From Apium graveolens (Eukaryota; Streptophyta; Magnoliopsida; Apiales; Apiaceae): 64,000 nt of DNA. Below, piece by piece: positions 33,952 to 46,546 of the stretch. Where the stretch lies: positions 4,900,595 through 4,964,594 of the forward strand of contig NC_133647.1 in assembly GCF_009905375.1 (NCBI RefSeq), read 5' to 3'. The stretch's first letter is position 1, and every line of letters starts with the position of its first letter. The notes under the pieces are model-generated. The model saw only the letters and a list, made by a program, of their open reading frames with translations. It did no database searches and was not told the origin of the DNA. The translations under genes were made by a program, and so were the position numbers.

Positions 33952-34558
33952 TGTTAGATATATTTGATAATGTCATGTCTAATATGATTTATATTTAGTT
34001 TTCAGATCTTACTTAAACAGGACAAATCAGTACTTAACTGAAATCAGCACTTATACTGAAGTCAGAACTTAAGTCATCAGTACTTAAGGTTCAGGAGATA
34101 TTTATCAGAAGATAATATCAGGTATTAAAGCAAACGTTCAGATAAGGAAGGCGGCTGATTGAAAGGAAAAGAAGATCAAGGCAAACGTAATAAGAGATAT
34201 GCATGAAGAAGGAATTTTATGAAGAATAGAATACTTGGAAGAAAAGATATCTGTTTGATATATTTTAGGAAGCATAATTATATTCCATATCAATTAGCGA
34301 TTATCTTGTAACTGTGTAGTATATAAACACAGACATAGGATTTATACTATAAGTGTTATCATTATCGAGAAGATTATTCATTATAACCCTAGCAGCTCTC
34401 GTGATATTTGTTCATCACTGAGAGAGGACAGTTCCATACTGTAACATAATTTATTGCTTTAAAGTCTGTTTTCTGTTACTTGTGTTATTAGAATTCGATT
34501 TGATTGTGCTATACACTGTATTCACCCCCCCCCCCCTTACAGTGTGTGTGACCTAACA
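33952..34558 (+). repeat. SIRE-C 5' LTR, 607 bp
   Basis: TGTTAGATATATTTG … GTGTGACCTAACA. TATA box TATATAAA at 34320-34327. A C-run of about 13 bases near 34525 is longer than in the 3' LTR (five). Confidence 0.95.
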
Positions 34559-34560
34559 AG

Positions 34561-34572
34561 TGGTATCAGAGC
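34561..34572 (+). other. SIRE-C primer-binding site
   Basis: TGGTATCAGAGC, an exact initiator tRNA-Met complement, 2 bp after the LTR. Confidence 0.93.
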
Positions 34573-34614
34573 CTATCTGTTAACATAATAACAGTTTAAG
34601 ATCCAAAAATAATC

Positions 34615-36966
34615 ATGTCTGAAGTAGAAACTCCAACTAAGCCCACCAAAACTGAAGAACCTCCAAAGACACAAATCCATAGCCGATATGAGGCTATTAG
34701 AGTTCCCATATTGAGACCATCTGAATATCCCATATGGAAGGTAAGGATGACTATGTTTCTGGAAGCTACAGATCCAGAATATCTTGATAGAATCAAGGAA
34801 GGGCCTCACAAACCAACCAAGCTCGCTGTTGCAGTTACAGGTGAAGCAGCAAAGTCAGTACCAAAGGAGAAGAGTGACTACACTGCTGAAGATATCGCAT
34901 CAATTGCTAAGGATGTTAAGGTACGACACTTACTGCATAGTGCCATTGATAATGTAATGTCAAACAGGGTAATAAACTGCAAGCCTGCAAAGGAGATATG
35001 GGATGCCTTGGAAACAAGATGTCAGGGAACTGATACGATTAAGAAGAACAGGAAGACAATACTCACTCAAGAGTATGAACACTTTGACTCAAAGGCTAAT
35101 GAGTCATTGACTGATTTATATGATAGATTTGTCAAACTCTTGAATGATTTGTCACTGGTTGATAAGGAGTATGATCTTGAAGATTCAAACCTTAAATTCC
35201 TGTTGGCTCTTCCTGAAAGCTGGGATTTGAAGGCAACAACAATAAGAGACAACTATAATCTTGATGAAACGACTCTTGATGAAATTTATGGGATGCTCAA
35301 GACTCATGAACTTGAGATGGAACAAAGAAGCAAGAGGAAAGGAGGAAAGTCAAGGACAGTTGCTCTTAAGGCTGAAGAAGAATCCCCCAAGGCAGCTACC
35401 TCAAGGAAAAGCAAGGGTAAAGCTCTCTTCACAAAGTCTGATACTGAGTCATCAAGTTCTGATAGTAATGATGACTCAGATTCTGAAAGCTTGCCTGAGA
35501 CGGATGCTGATGAAGAGATGATGAAGCTGTGTGCCCTTATGGTGAAAGGAATCACAAAGATTGCATACAGGAAGTTCAGGAAGGGAAAGAAGTTTTCCAG
35601 GAAAGGTGCCAGTTCTGATAAGAAGAATTTCAGAAAATCTGAGGGAAAAGGAGGAGAGTCTGACAGAGGAGATTATACAAATGTCAAATGCTACAACTGT
35701 GTTGAGAAAGGCCACATATCTCCTGATTGTAAGAAAGTGAAGAGTGATAAAGGCAAGGCTCTTGTCACAAAGAACAAAAGCTGGATAGACACCTTAGATT
35801 CTGAAAGTGAGGAGAATTATGCCTTGATGGCAAATGCTGATATGGCAAGTGCTGAAAGCAGTTCTGAAGCTGCTGAGTTAAAGGTATCTCAAATTACTTA
35901 TGCCTTTCATACTGATGATATTAATGATTTGAGAAGATATCTTAAAACCATGTTCATTAGCTATAGAGATCAAACTTTAACATGTGAAAGATTAACTTCT
36001 GAAAATCTTGCTTGCAAAAAGAGGAATGATTATTTAGAAAAAGAGTTTGTCATGTTCCATCAAACTCAGAAAGATAGAGATGATACTTTCTATGTTAGGG
36101 ATGAAGTGCTTAAAATGAATGAATCTCAAAAAGCTGAGTTAGAAAAGGAAAGAGAGATTATCAGGACTTGGACTAACTCTGGCAGAACAACTCAGAATTT
36201 GTTAAGTAGTTAAAACTGGAAAGAGGGCTTAGGTTATGGAGATGATAAGAATGATAAAGGAATTGTAGAAATTAAGCCTATAGTTGTTAATCAAAAATCT
36301 AAGTTAAAGCCTGTTAAGTTTGTAGCTGTAAAGTCTGATAATGAGAAATCAGAAGTTAAAAAGGAATTAACTTCTGACAAACTAAAAGACAAACTAAAAC
36401 AGGAAAAGACAACTGAAGTAAACGTAGGCTTAATGACAAAGAAGCAGCTTAAGCATAAGGTGAAAGATGTTAAGAATGCAAACAAGGTAAAATCACCTAG
36501 GAAAAATAGGAATGGAGAGGAAGGTGTGAATAAAAGCAATGATTATAAGCCTGTTCCTGATGCTCCTAAAAAAATGTGTCATAACTGTGGAAGTTCTAAC
36601 CATCTGGCTTCTTTTTGCAGGAAGAATAAGAACATAAACTCCTTACCTTCAAAGTCAGGAGTTAAGAGTCAGTCTGTTAGATATAAGCCACAAAATCCTT
36701 GTTTTCATTGTGGTAGTTTATGGCATTCCATTTATACTTGTAAGGAATATCATAGTCTGTACTATGATTATTATCAAATAAAACCTTCTTAAAAGAAAGT
36801 TAGCATTGTTCCTTCTAGTGTAAGTTCTGATTTAAAGTCTGATAGTGTAAATTCTGATAAGAAAAATGTTAACATAAACTCTGATGCTAAATCCACTGCA
36901 AATGTTAACAAACTTAATAAGGCCAAAGGATCCAAGCAAGTCTGGGTCCTTAAAACTAATCATTAG
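34615..36966 (+). pseudogene. gag: SIRE-C gag
   Basis: Open from ATG 34615 (MSEVETPTKPTKTEEPPKTQ) for 532 codons, then TAA at 36211 and TAA at 36790, all in one frame, to the conserved TAG at 36964. Capsid domain of UBN2 type (YPIWKVRMTMFLEATDPEYL). A coiled-coil-like segment (EFVMFHQTQKDRDDTFY). Three CCHC knuckles: CYNCVEKGHISPDC, CHNCGSSNHLASFC and CFHCGSLWHSIYTC, the third close to the protease. This is the best preserved gag of its family here; two codon changes would restore the frame. Confidence 0.9.
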
Positions 36967-39900
36967 TGGTCTTTGTGATTGTAGGGCAATAGGAAAAACA
37001 TCCTAGTTCTGGACAGTGGATGTTCAGGACATATGACTGGAAATAAAGCCCTGCTATTAGACTTTGTGGAGAAGGCTGGCCCAAGTGTTTCTTATGGAGA
37101 TGGCAACATTGGAAAAATGTTAGGATATGGCTATATCAATCTTGAGAATGTCATCATTAAAGAAGTAGCTCTGGTCTCAGGACTTAAACACAATCTGCTG
37201 AGTGTCAGTCAAATCTGTGACAGAGGTTATCATGTGGATTTCTTTGAAGAACACTGTGAAGTTATTAGTAAATCTACAGGCAAAGCTGTTCTGAAAGGAT
37301 ACAGGCATGGTAACATCTATGAAGCCAAGCTTTCAACAAGTACTGATGGTTCTGCAATATGTCTGATGAGTAGAGCATCAATTGAAGAAAGCTGGAATTG
37401 GCACAAGAAACTCTCTCATTTAAATTTCAACAATATAAATGAACTTGTCAAGAAAGATCTTGTGAGAGGACTGTCAAAGTCAGTATTTGCTTCTGATAGC
37501 CTTTGTGATTCTTGTCAGAAGGCTAAACAAAGGAAATCCTCATTCAAGAGCAAGACTGAATCATCAATTCTTGAGCCTTATCACCTACTACATGTTGATC
37601 TATTTGGTCCAGTGAATGTCATGTCTATTGCAAAGAAGAAATATGCTATGGTCATAGTGGATGAGTTCACCAGATACACATGGGTGTATTTCTTGCACAC
37701 AAAAAGTGAAACTGCATCTATTTTGATTGATCATGTCAGGAAACTGGATAAATTGGTCAAAGATTCTGTGAAGATAATAAGAAGTGATAATGGTACTGAG
37801 TTCAAGAATTTGATAATGGAAGAGTTCTGCAAAAACCATGGAATCAAGCAGGAATTTTCTGTTCCTAGAACTCCATAGCAAAATGGAGTTGTTGAAAGAA
37901 AGAATAGAACTCTCATTGAAGCTGCACGTACAATGCTTGATGAAGCAAAGCTTTCAACCTATTTCTGGGCTGAAGCTGTGCATACTGCTTGTTTTACTCA
38001 GAATGCAACACTCATTAACAAGCAAGGAAAGACACCATATGAGATGGTGAAGAAAAAGAAGCCAAATCTGAAGTATTTTCATGTATTTGGATGCAAATGT
38101 TTTGTTCTTAAGACTCACCCTGAACAGCTATCCAAATTTGATCTAAAAGCTGATGAAGGAATCTTTGTTGGATATCCACTTTCCACAAAAGCCTTCAGAG
38201 TCTATAACTTGAGAACAAGAGTGGTCATGGAATCTATCAATGTCTCTTTTGATGATAAGAAGATTACTGGACTTGAAGATTTCAATGATCATGATCAGCT
38301 GAGATTTGAAAATGAAGACTTAAATTCTGATACTGAAAATCCTGACAGTCTAAATCCTGATACTGCAAACTCTGATGGATTAAACTCTGATGTTATTAAA
38401 ACTGTGGTGACTACGCCAAAGGAAGATGCACCTATGCAGGGGGAGCATACTCAAGATACAACCACATCTCAAGAAGCATCAGAACATACAACTGGCTCTT
38501 CAAGTTCTGATTCATTAAGTTCTGATAAGCCAAGTTCTGATAGTTCTGAAAACTTAAATTCTGAAGGATCCAACTCAGAGAGCATAGTTTCAGGGGGAGC
38601 ATCTGAAAATGTTGATGAAGATAGCATGGATCATGGGGAACATCCAGTTCTAGAGAAAACCTTCCATCTGTAAGGAAGTGGACTAAATCACATACACCTG
38701 ACTTAATTATTGGAAATCCTAATGCAGGTGTCAGAACTAGAACAGCTACTTCGAGTGAATGTCTTTACAATTCTTTTCTTTCTCAGAATGAACCAAAGAA
38801 AGTGGAAGAAACTCTTCAACATGCTGATTGAGTGCAAGCAATGCAGGAAGAGTTAAATGAATTTGAAAGAAATAAAGTCTGGACCCTAGTGCCAAGACCA
38901 AAGAACGGATCTGTTGTTGGTACAAAGTGGGTATTCAGAAACAAAACTGATAGTGATGGCATAATTACAAGGAATAAGGCAAGGTTGGTTGCAAAAGGAT
39001 ATTCTCAACATGAGGGAATTGATTATGATGAAACATTTGCACCAGTTGCTAGATTGGAAGCCATAAGGATATTTTTGGCTTATGTTGCTCACAAAAAGTT
39101 TACTGTCTTTCAAATGGATGTGAAAAGTGCTTTTCTCAATGGAGAATTGGAGGAGGAAGTATATGTTGAACAACCTCCAGTCTTTGTAGATCCCAAATAT
39201 CTTAATCATGTCTACAGGCTTGATAAAGCACTTTATGGCCTTAAGCAAGCTCCAAGAGCATGGTATGAGACTTTATCTTAGTTTCTTCTGGAAAGTGGAT
39301 TTAACAGAGGAACTATAGACAAAACACTGTTCTACCTCAACCATGGAAAGGACTTACTTCAGGTTTAGATATATGTTGATGATATCATCTTTGGTTCTAC
39401 AAATGACAGACTTTGCAAGAAATTTGCCAAACTGATGTAGTCAAGATATCAAATGAGTATGATGGGGGAACTTAGCTATTTTCTGGGCCTTCAGGTCAAG
39501 CAGAATGAAGAAGGCACTTTTATTTGTCAAACCAAGTACATCAGAAATTTGCTGAAGAAATTTGGAATGCAAGATTGTTCAAGTGCATCCACTCCCATGG
39601 CCACTGCAACAAAACTGGATAAAGATACTGGTAAATCAGTAGATATTACTGATTACAGAGGTATGATTGGCTCTCTACTCTATCTAACTGCTAGTAGACC
39701 TGATATCATGTATGCTACCTGTCTTTGTGCAAGATTTCAAGCAGATCCAAGAGAACCTCACTTAACAGCTGTGAAAAGAATTTTCAAGTATCTTAAGGGA
39801 ACAGCTGATCTGGGATTGTGGTATCCCAGAGAATCAGATTTTAAACTAATAGGTTACTCAGATGCAGATTTTGCAGGTTGTAAAATTGACATGAAAAGCA

Positions 39901-40328
39901 CAAGTGGAAGCTGCCAATTTCTTGGAGGCAGATTGGTTTCTTGGTTTAACAAGAAACAAAAGTCAATTTCCACATCAACTGCAGAAGCAGAATACATTGC
40001 TGCAGGAAGCTGTTGTGCACAGATTCTTTGGATGAAGAATCAGTTACTGGATTATGGGTTAACATATTTTAAAATCCCTATTTACTGTGATAATCAAAGT
40101 GTTATTTCTATGACAGGTAATCCAGTTCAACACTCAATGATAAAGCACATCAGCATTAGGTACCACTTCATAAGGGAACATATGGATGAAGGTACAATGG
40201 AATTGCACTTTGTTCCAACAGATCACCAACTAGCAGATATCTTCACAAAACCACTGTGTGAAGCTACTTTTACAAGATTGGTAAATGGACTTGGAATGGT
40301 TTCAGGTTCTTTCTCTAAATCTGCTTAG
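36967..40328 (+). pseudogene. pol: SIRE-C pol: protease, integrase, reverse transcriptase, RNase H
   Basis: Continues in the gag frame after TAG, with TGA (36976) and TAG (36982) before the protease. Protease active site LDSGCSGHMTG intact. Integrase: HLNFNNINELVKK, CDSCQKAKQ, VDLFGPVNVMS, RSDNGTEF, VVERKNRTL. Ser/Asp/Asn linker (SSSDSLSSDKPSSDSSENL) with a frameshift near 38640. [42 protein letters not shown]. RNase H: YSDADFAG, STSTAEAEYIAA, QLADIFTKPL. Stops at 37876, 38829, 39279, 39366 and 39438, mostly TAG where SIRE-B has CAG. Confidence 0.94.
38593..38599 (+). other. SIRE-C central GGGGGAG purine string
   Basis: TTTCAGGGGGAGCATC in the integrase-RT linker, aligned with SIRE-B, and with SIRE-A and D from the other family. 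Confidence 0.4.
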
Positions 40329-41673
40329 CTTTTGTTCTGATGCATCAGACTTTATGATCAGTATTTACAGAAATTACTCTCTTTGTGTATTCCGTGCTTA
40401 ATTGAAAATTGTTTAAGTACTGATTGTTGTTTGATGTGAATTTCTAAACTCTGATAGTGAACTGACTGTTTATGTGACTATTCAATCCTATGAGGATAAA
40501 TGTGCTAGATGCTGACCTAGTAGTCTTTAACATACTAGAGATCCCATGTTAGAAGTAATTATTTATGTGGAAATCTATTGACACAAGCAAATTCTGATAT
40601 TGAGCTTAGTCACGTTTACTTTGTCTATCTTATTACTAAGTCAAAAACTAGAAAAATACTTCTCATCTGTTAAGTTCTGATGTTAATAAATCTGATGGAT
40701 GTACTAAGTGCTGATAAACCTCACTCATCAAAAGTAAAAGTAAAAGAAATGGGAATAAAAATCAGGCACTCCTTTGAGATCTAGAGTAAAAATGTGGAAG
40801 GGATGACCCAAGTGCATTGCTGGTATTAAGTAATATACATCGGAAAAGCAAATAATTATTTTTCTTGGTAACTTTTCACACTCTATGATTACTGGAGAAA
40901 TACTCTGATAATAACATAAATTCTGATAAGCAGTCGTGACTCACTTACACTGAGAAGCCACTGTAAAATGGAATTTCAAAAGATGCATAAAATGAGCACA
41001 AAACAGTTGAGGTGGACTCGTGCATGAACTCATTCAAAAGTAAACTTCAGAATAATGACAGATTTTTAGTAAAGTTCTTAGTTATGCCTTATTTTTAAGA
41101 TGTACTGAAGTGAATCAGACTTTACTCTTTGTCTGATATTTTGCTTAATGCACACACTTACTCTCCATATGAATGATGAAAATTACTGTGGCATTCAATG
41201 TTGTTTTAGATGAACAGTTTATGTGTCAGATTGTATAAATTCTGAGGACAAGTTCTGATGGAAGTTCTGATAAATAAGTTCAGAAGAACTGAAATCATAA
41301 TTTGTGTGAAGAATCACATAGAAAGGCATTCATTTTTCGAGTTAAGAAATCATGTTCTGATGACTGTTAAGTTCTGATATAAGTCTAGGTGCTGATATTA
41401 AATTATGATCCTCTATTTGACTTATTTGTGGTTAAAATCTGAAACAGTCTTATTTTAAATCAGAATATGTACGGGTGAGATATTAACAGTCAATACAATT
41501 AGGGTTAGTGGAACACGTACATGCACAGTAATATTTACTTGTTTCTTGGGCGCATTAAACCCTATTTACACTTCCAATGACTGTTTTTTTTCTTCCCAGT
41601 CTAGGGAGACGAGGTAGAATTATTTCTACCTGTCAGCATTAAATTTCCTTGCGTCTCTTGGCATTCTATTGCC
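40329..41673 (+). repeat. SIRE-C first pol-ORF2 spacer segment
   Basis: Colinear with the SIRE-B spacer 26169-27400 and likewise dotted with TTCTGAT motifs. After about 41590 it departs from SIRE-B and leads to a TATA box and the additional ORF. No other gene is seen. Confidence 0.6.
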
Positions 41674-41681
41674 TATATAAA
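41674..41681 (+). promoter_or_regulatory. Putative TATA box of the additional SIRE-C ORF
   Basis: CCTATATAAACC, 84 bp before ATG 41758, followed by a pyrimidine-rich leader (TCACATACTCACTCTCTTTT). Confidence 0.55.
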
Positions 41682-41757
41682 CCAACACCTTAAATCATCC
41701 TACACATCATTTCTTTTCTCACATACTCACTCTCTTTTCCTTCATACCAACACAATC

Positions 41758-42027
41758 ATGGTCAACTACAATATGTTTTTAAACTATGAGACCTTCAACA
41801 TGGAGTTGAGCTGTGAGGACTGGCAGCAGGAATGGCACGTAACTGTCATTTATGATGAGATTTGGGACTCGGTTCCCCAGGAGGTTCTCACACACCTCCT
41901 GTTCTTTTACATTGACTACCATCGCCATCTGGAGCGATTGGAAGAAGAAAGGCTGGAAGCTCTCCGCCAACAAGAGCGAATCATTCGACTCGCTATTCTT
42001 TTTGTAGAGAGTCGGAAGAAGAAATAA
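41758..42027 (+). CDS. Additional small ORF of SIRE-C, 89 codons, unknown function
   Basis: Intact ORF starting MVNYNMFLNYETFNMELS. The N-terminal half is acidic and rich in Trp/Tyr/Phe (CEDWQQEWHVTVIYDEIWDS). The C-terminal half is a charged amphipathic helix (LERLEEERLEALRQQERI) ending in KKK. No signal peptide or clear membrane helix. It lies between pol and ORF2 on the coding strand, with its own TATA box, and has no counterpart in SIRE-B. The surrounding control region exists twice, before this ORF and again before ORF2. All other genes of SIRE-C are broken while this one is open, although its short length makes that weak evidence. Family not recognised. Confidence 0.55.
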   Translation: MVNYNMFLNYETFNMELSCEDWQQEWHVTVIYDEIWDSVPQEVLTHLLFFYIDYHRHLERLEEERLEALRQQERIIRLAILFVESRKKK

Positions 42028-42596
42028 TTTGTTTTCTTCTTCCTGTTTTTCTTCATCGTCAGCTTTTTCTGGCTTCTTAGCCAAGGACAAAAGCTGTTGA
42101 TGTTGGAGTTTGTAGCTTAGGATAGTCTTGTAATGTTCTGATGTAAATTTCAATTTCATGAATGTATTCCCTTAATATATTAACGGAATTTTATATTTTT
42201 ACAAGATTTTGTCTCTGAGATGTTTTAAATTCTGCTGTATTTTTAAATCCTGATATATCCATATTCTGATGACCATTTTAATTACTGATATAAATTAAGT
42301 TCTGATTTTAAAATATCAGTACCTGTTTACTTGATTTATTTTTTTGGTCATTCTCACACTTGAATATTTTTACAGAATATTGGTTTTGCAGTGAAAATGA
42401 TTAAATAAGTGGGAACAGTTTAAATTTTGAATTAAAACTGACTTACCTCAATTAATGGGATTACTTGGTAAGTGGAACGGTTTTTCCTTGAAAAACTGCA
42501 TGTGATAAGTAATGATTACTGTTTTCCCGTGCCCATTAACTATTCATTATTGCTGCATGTCTGACAGGTGTCCAACGGTTATTTTTTTTAACCATG
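42028..42596 (+). other. SIRE-C second spacer segment, repeats the pre-ORF2 region
   Basis: After the small ORF, 42320-42550 again resembles the SIRE-B region before ORF2: CTTGAAAAACTGCATGTG, CCCGTGCCCATTAACTA, and a weaker match to 41410-41590 of SIRE-C itself. TTCTGAT motifs occur at 42197-42300. No further gene. Confidence 0.5.
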
Positions 42597-42602
42597 TATA
42601 AG
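42597..42602 (+). promoter_or_regulatory. Putative TATA box for SIRE-C ORF2
   Basis: CATGTATAAGTAAG, 159 bp before ATG 42756 and aligned with TATAAATAAG of SIRE-B. A CT-rich leader follows (TTTACTCTCTCTCATCTCC). Confidence 0.5.
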
Positions 42603-42755
42603 TAAGAGAGAGAGTAGATTATATAATCTTTTATTTACTTTTATACTTTATCTCTCTTTCTTAACTTTTACTCTCTCTCATCTCCTGACGTTGGTTTTCA
42701 TACAGACATTTTATCAAATACCTTACGGGCAACCTTAATTCTCAATTTTTTTCTC

Positions 42756-45700
42756 ATGGCACCTATGGATTTGATTATAGATGGAGCCAAGTTCGTTCCC
42801 AACAACTATGCTGCAATCCTAAATCATGATGAAGCTCCATATGAGTTGCACTTTGTGCAAGATCATCTGGCACACGGTGAAATTGGGTATGCATTGACCC
42901 AGCCTCAAGTCATTTCCAGCCAACAAGTTCTGACGTTTTGGCGGACTGAGCATTTTGATAATGGTGGTGCTACTGGTACTCCCAGCATTGTTTTTGAAGT
43001 CAATGATGTTGAAATGTGGTAACTCCTGGAACAGTTCGTAAAGCTCTACATTTACCAGAAGGCTGCATTTTCTCAACACCGGAGGAACCAGTTCTACAGT
43101 AGCTCATGGCCAATTTGGGGTATGAGAAGAGTTTGGCTAGGCTTGGACGGTTGAAACGAGCACATATCAGAAATGAATGGAGCTTTTTCTTCGACTACAT
43201 CACTAAAGCCTTCGGGAATAAGTGTTCGAACTTTGATACCATTCCAATAATGAGTCAGCATATCGGGTATGCTATTATTAACCAAACTCATTTTGATTTT
43301 GCAAGTGTTGTGCTAGGTTTTATAGGGGATAGGATGACAGAGGATAGGAATGTTGTCTACTTTGCTAGATTCTGTCAGCTTATATATAATTTCTGTTGTG
43401 CTGATGAACCCCAACCTGCCACTGACTTATTTCCACCCTTTAAACTTGCAAAACGGGCTTTTAATGACTTGGTAAATGCCGATCTTAAGAAAACGGTGGT
43501 TAGACCTTTACAAATTCCTCAGTCTGTAAAACAAATCCTGGTAAATGCTGATCCTCAAACCTATAGATCTGTTTATCCTGATGTACAACCTACCACCACA
43601 TCCCAAACACCACAACAACCATCAGAACATACCACTCATACATCTATACCTCAATCCTCTATCAGAACACATCTCAAACCTTCACAGATAGCTCAACCTT
43701 CATCATCAGCACATACTGTGAAGCCTTCATCTTCCAAGCCCAAGAGGACAAAAACTGTCCCTCAGACACCACAGAAGAGAAGGAGGATTGTTCTGAGAGA
43801 TGAGTCTGATAGTGAGGAACAGGTTTCTGCATCAGATGCTGTTGTTGAAAAAGCTGAGAAGGTCCCTTCTCAGAAGGATTCTGGAATTGGGGGATCTAAA
43901 CTTCTCAAAAGGCTTAGAAGAATGACTTATGCTGAACCTCCCAAGGAATCCCCACCTTCAAAGAGATACAAGAAACAGAGAGCTAAAAGGCCAGCTTTAA
44001 ATGATGAGGAAGCAGCAGCTAAGGAAGGAGATCAGGAATCTCTGATCTCAAAAGAACCAGAATTTGCTGAAGCTACTGCATCTCCCTCTCCATTGTCCCC
44101 AACTCAGGAAGCTGCTATAGACAAGGCAAACACACCATCTGTGTCTCCTGTTCATGAAACTGTATCTCCTGTAGACCCAGGCACAAGTGCTGAAATTGAT
44201 ATTCACAACCTGGTTGTGCCTAAGGTTCTCTACTTAGAAGCTCCAACAACAATTGATCCATCAACAACACCTTTTACTGATGCTACTCAAACTCCAGAAT
44301 TGTCTACAACACCTTCTCTGTATCTAGATGTTGATGATCAGAATATAGGTGATCATCAGGATATGGCTGTTGATCAGAATTTGGAAACAGATCAACACTT
44401 AGAGGATGATGCTGAAGCCTCAATTGCTTCTCATACTGTTGTTTTATCAGAAGATGCTGATTTTGTCAGTTCTGATGCTTCAAATGCTGATACTACTGGT
44501 GATGTTGCTATTAATGCAGATGCTGATGAAGCTGGTCCTTCAGGACATGCACCTCAACAAACTGTTCATAAATCTGAACTAGTTAAGAAGTTTGTTACAA
44601 GAGCAGCACCAGTACCTTGGAGTGAAACTCCTAGAGGACAGGAGTGGAATAAGGAATGGAAATCAGTTACCTTTATTCCATCTGAAAAGATTCTTGCTGA
44701 GCACTTGGCAAAAGCTGATGAAATTTTAATTAATGATGATTTCAAGACACAGCTTCGAGTCACTGCATTGAGTACTAGACATCTTCAAGGTCTCCATTCA
44801 ACAACTCATGCAGAGTTACATAAAATTCAGGAAGAATTGCTCAAGCAAGAAACGACTCAGAAAATTGATAAGAAAAAATTCTTCCAACCTACCTTTGACA
44901 GAGTTGCTTACATTGAGAAGACCCAAGAGAAGCAACAGTCTCAGATTGATAATATTTTGAAAAATCAAGCTTCTCAGCAATCTCAACTCGATGAAATCCA
45001 AGCCTCAGTGGAATTGCTTGTCTCTCTGCTCTTACCTGCTGATGCCAAAAAGGGGGAGAAAGTAATTAAGTCCAAATGCAAAACTGTTAAAACACTGAAG
45101 GGGAAGGATGATGAAAAAGATGACCAGGGAAACTCTGGAATGGGTGGAGGTCATGGTCAAGGTAGAAGTTTCTCATCAAGAAGAGCTGAAATTACAAGTC
45201 ACAGGACAAGTTCTGATGCTGGAAAAAGAATTACTTCTGCTACTGGTAAGAGGATAAGTTCTGATGAACTTTTGGATCTTGATGAAAAAATATCAAGACA
45301 GCTATTTCTGAAAGAAAATCCAGGAATGGACTTTGAGAGTCTGATGGAAGAAGAAGCTAGACTTAAGTCAGAAAAAGTCAAATCTAAATCTGAAGCTTCT
45401 GTTGGTAAAAAGAAACTTCCAAAGGCCAAAGGCATTGTGATAAAAGAAAGAACAAATCCTGAAGCAACCAAGGCTAAATCACAATTGCAGATAGATCCAA
45501 GGTCCAAGGGCAAAGAGAAAGTTGGTGAACCTATCAAGGTTTATGTGCCTCCTGTGGATGAAGAAATTACTGTTGAAGATGCTGATCTTGTTCTGACTTC
45601 AAGAAAAAATTTTAAGACAACCTCTGACATGGCTCAAGTTGTTCAGAGTCAAGATATAGTTAGTTCTGATATCTCAAAGAAGCAAGTAACCTCTGACATA

Positions 45701-46546
45701 GCTCAAGTTAACTTGATATCAGAAGATAAATCAAAGGAAACCTCTGACATTGCTTATGTTAAACCTTCAAAGTTACTCCTACCAGGATTCACCAAAGCCA
45801 AACAGACTCAACCTTTGAAGACTGCTGTAAGTGGTTTTGAAGCAAGAGTGGTTACCGGAAAGGAAGCAAGAGATAAATCTGGATTGGGTAGTGCTGATGA
45901 AAGAAGAATACAGAACACAACCAATGATCCAACTTCCTTAAGTGAACCAGGTATTGGTGCAACTCCTGAAAGATTGAATCAACTAGAATCTGTACAGATG
46001 GTTTACCATACCTACTTGAGAGAACACATCTTGTTGTACTTCATGACAGATGGTAGGGTTTATCATATAAGGGAAAATGCCATTCCACTGAAGTATTTTG
46101 AAGAATTGGAACATGTATTATTCTTACTTCAAGTGAATGACAAAATAACAGAAAGTGCTGCAAACTATTTGAAGAGTCAAATTCAGAAATAGAAAAGGCT
46201 TTATTATGTTAAGTCTGACAGCATATATCTTCCAAAGTACAAAGATCACAAGGGTGATATTGTTGAGATGAAGCCTAACTCTGCTAAGATTATAACTACC
46301 TTTCTGGGTTACAAGGCTGTGGAATTCAATCTTGAGTCTGACAAGGCGTATTTGATCAGACTGGATCAGGACATAAGGAAAGCTAAAATTAATGATCTCA
46401 GGGCTGCAATCTTTCAAACTGGTGAAGATTCTGCAGAACTTAAAGATGCTAAAAGGAGGATGATTGATGAACTCAGATATGTTGAGAGATGTTTGTTAAA
46501 GAACTATCTCAGAACAACTCCTGACATCAGAGAGATCAGAAATTGA
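42756..46546 (+). pseudogene. SIRE-C ORF2 (Sirevirus downstream ORF)
   Basis: Starts at ATG 42756 (MAPMDLIIDGAKFVPNNYAA). A 1-base loss near 43014 and TAG at 43100 break the N-terminal domain, then 1028 codons are open (43106-46192). TAG at 46190 precedes the conserved C-terminal piece (46193-46546). Features in order: globular domain (HIRNEWSFFFDYITKAF, DRNVVYFARFCQLIYNF), Pro/Ser/Thr linker, basic then acidic cluster (KRRRIVLRDESDSEE), a second basic cluster (SKRYKKQRAKR), long acidic linker, coiled-coil-like Gln-rich segment (LKNQASQQSQLDEIQASVEL), and Lys-rich tail. It looks like a nuclear, not a membrane, protein. The N-terminal domain resembles the plant-transposon-associated domain found beside Sirevirus pol genes. 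Confidence 0.82.
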
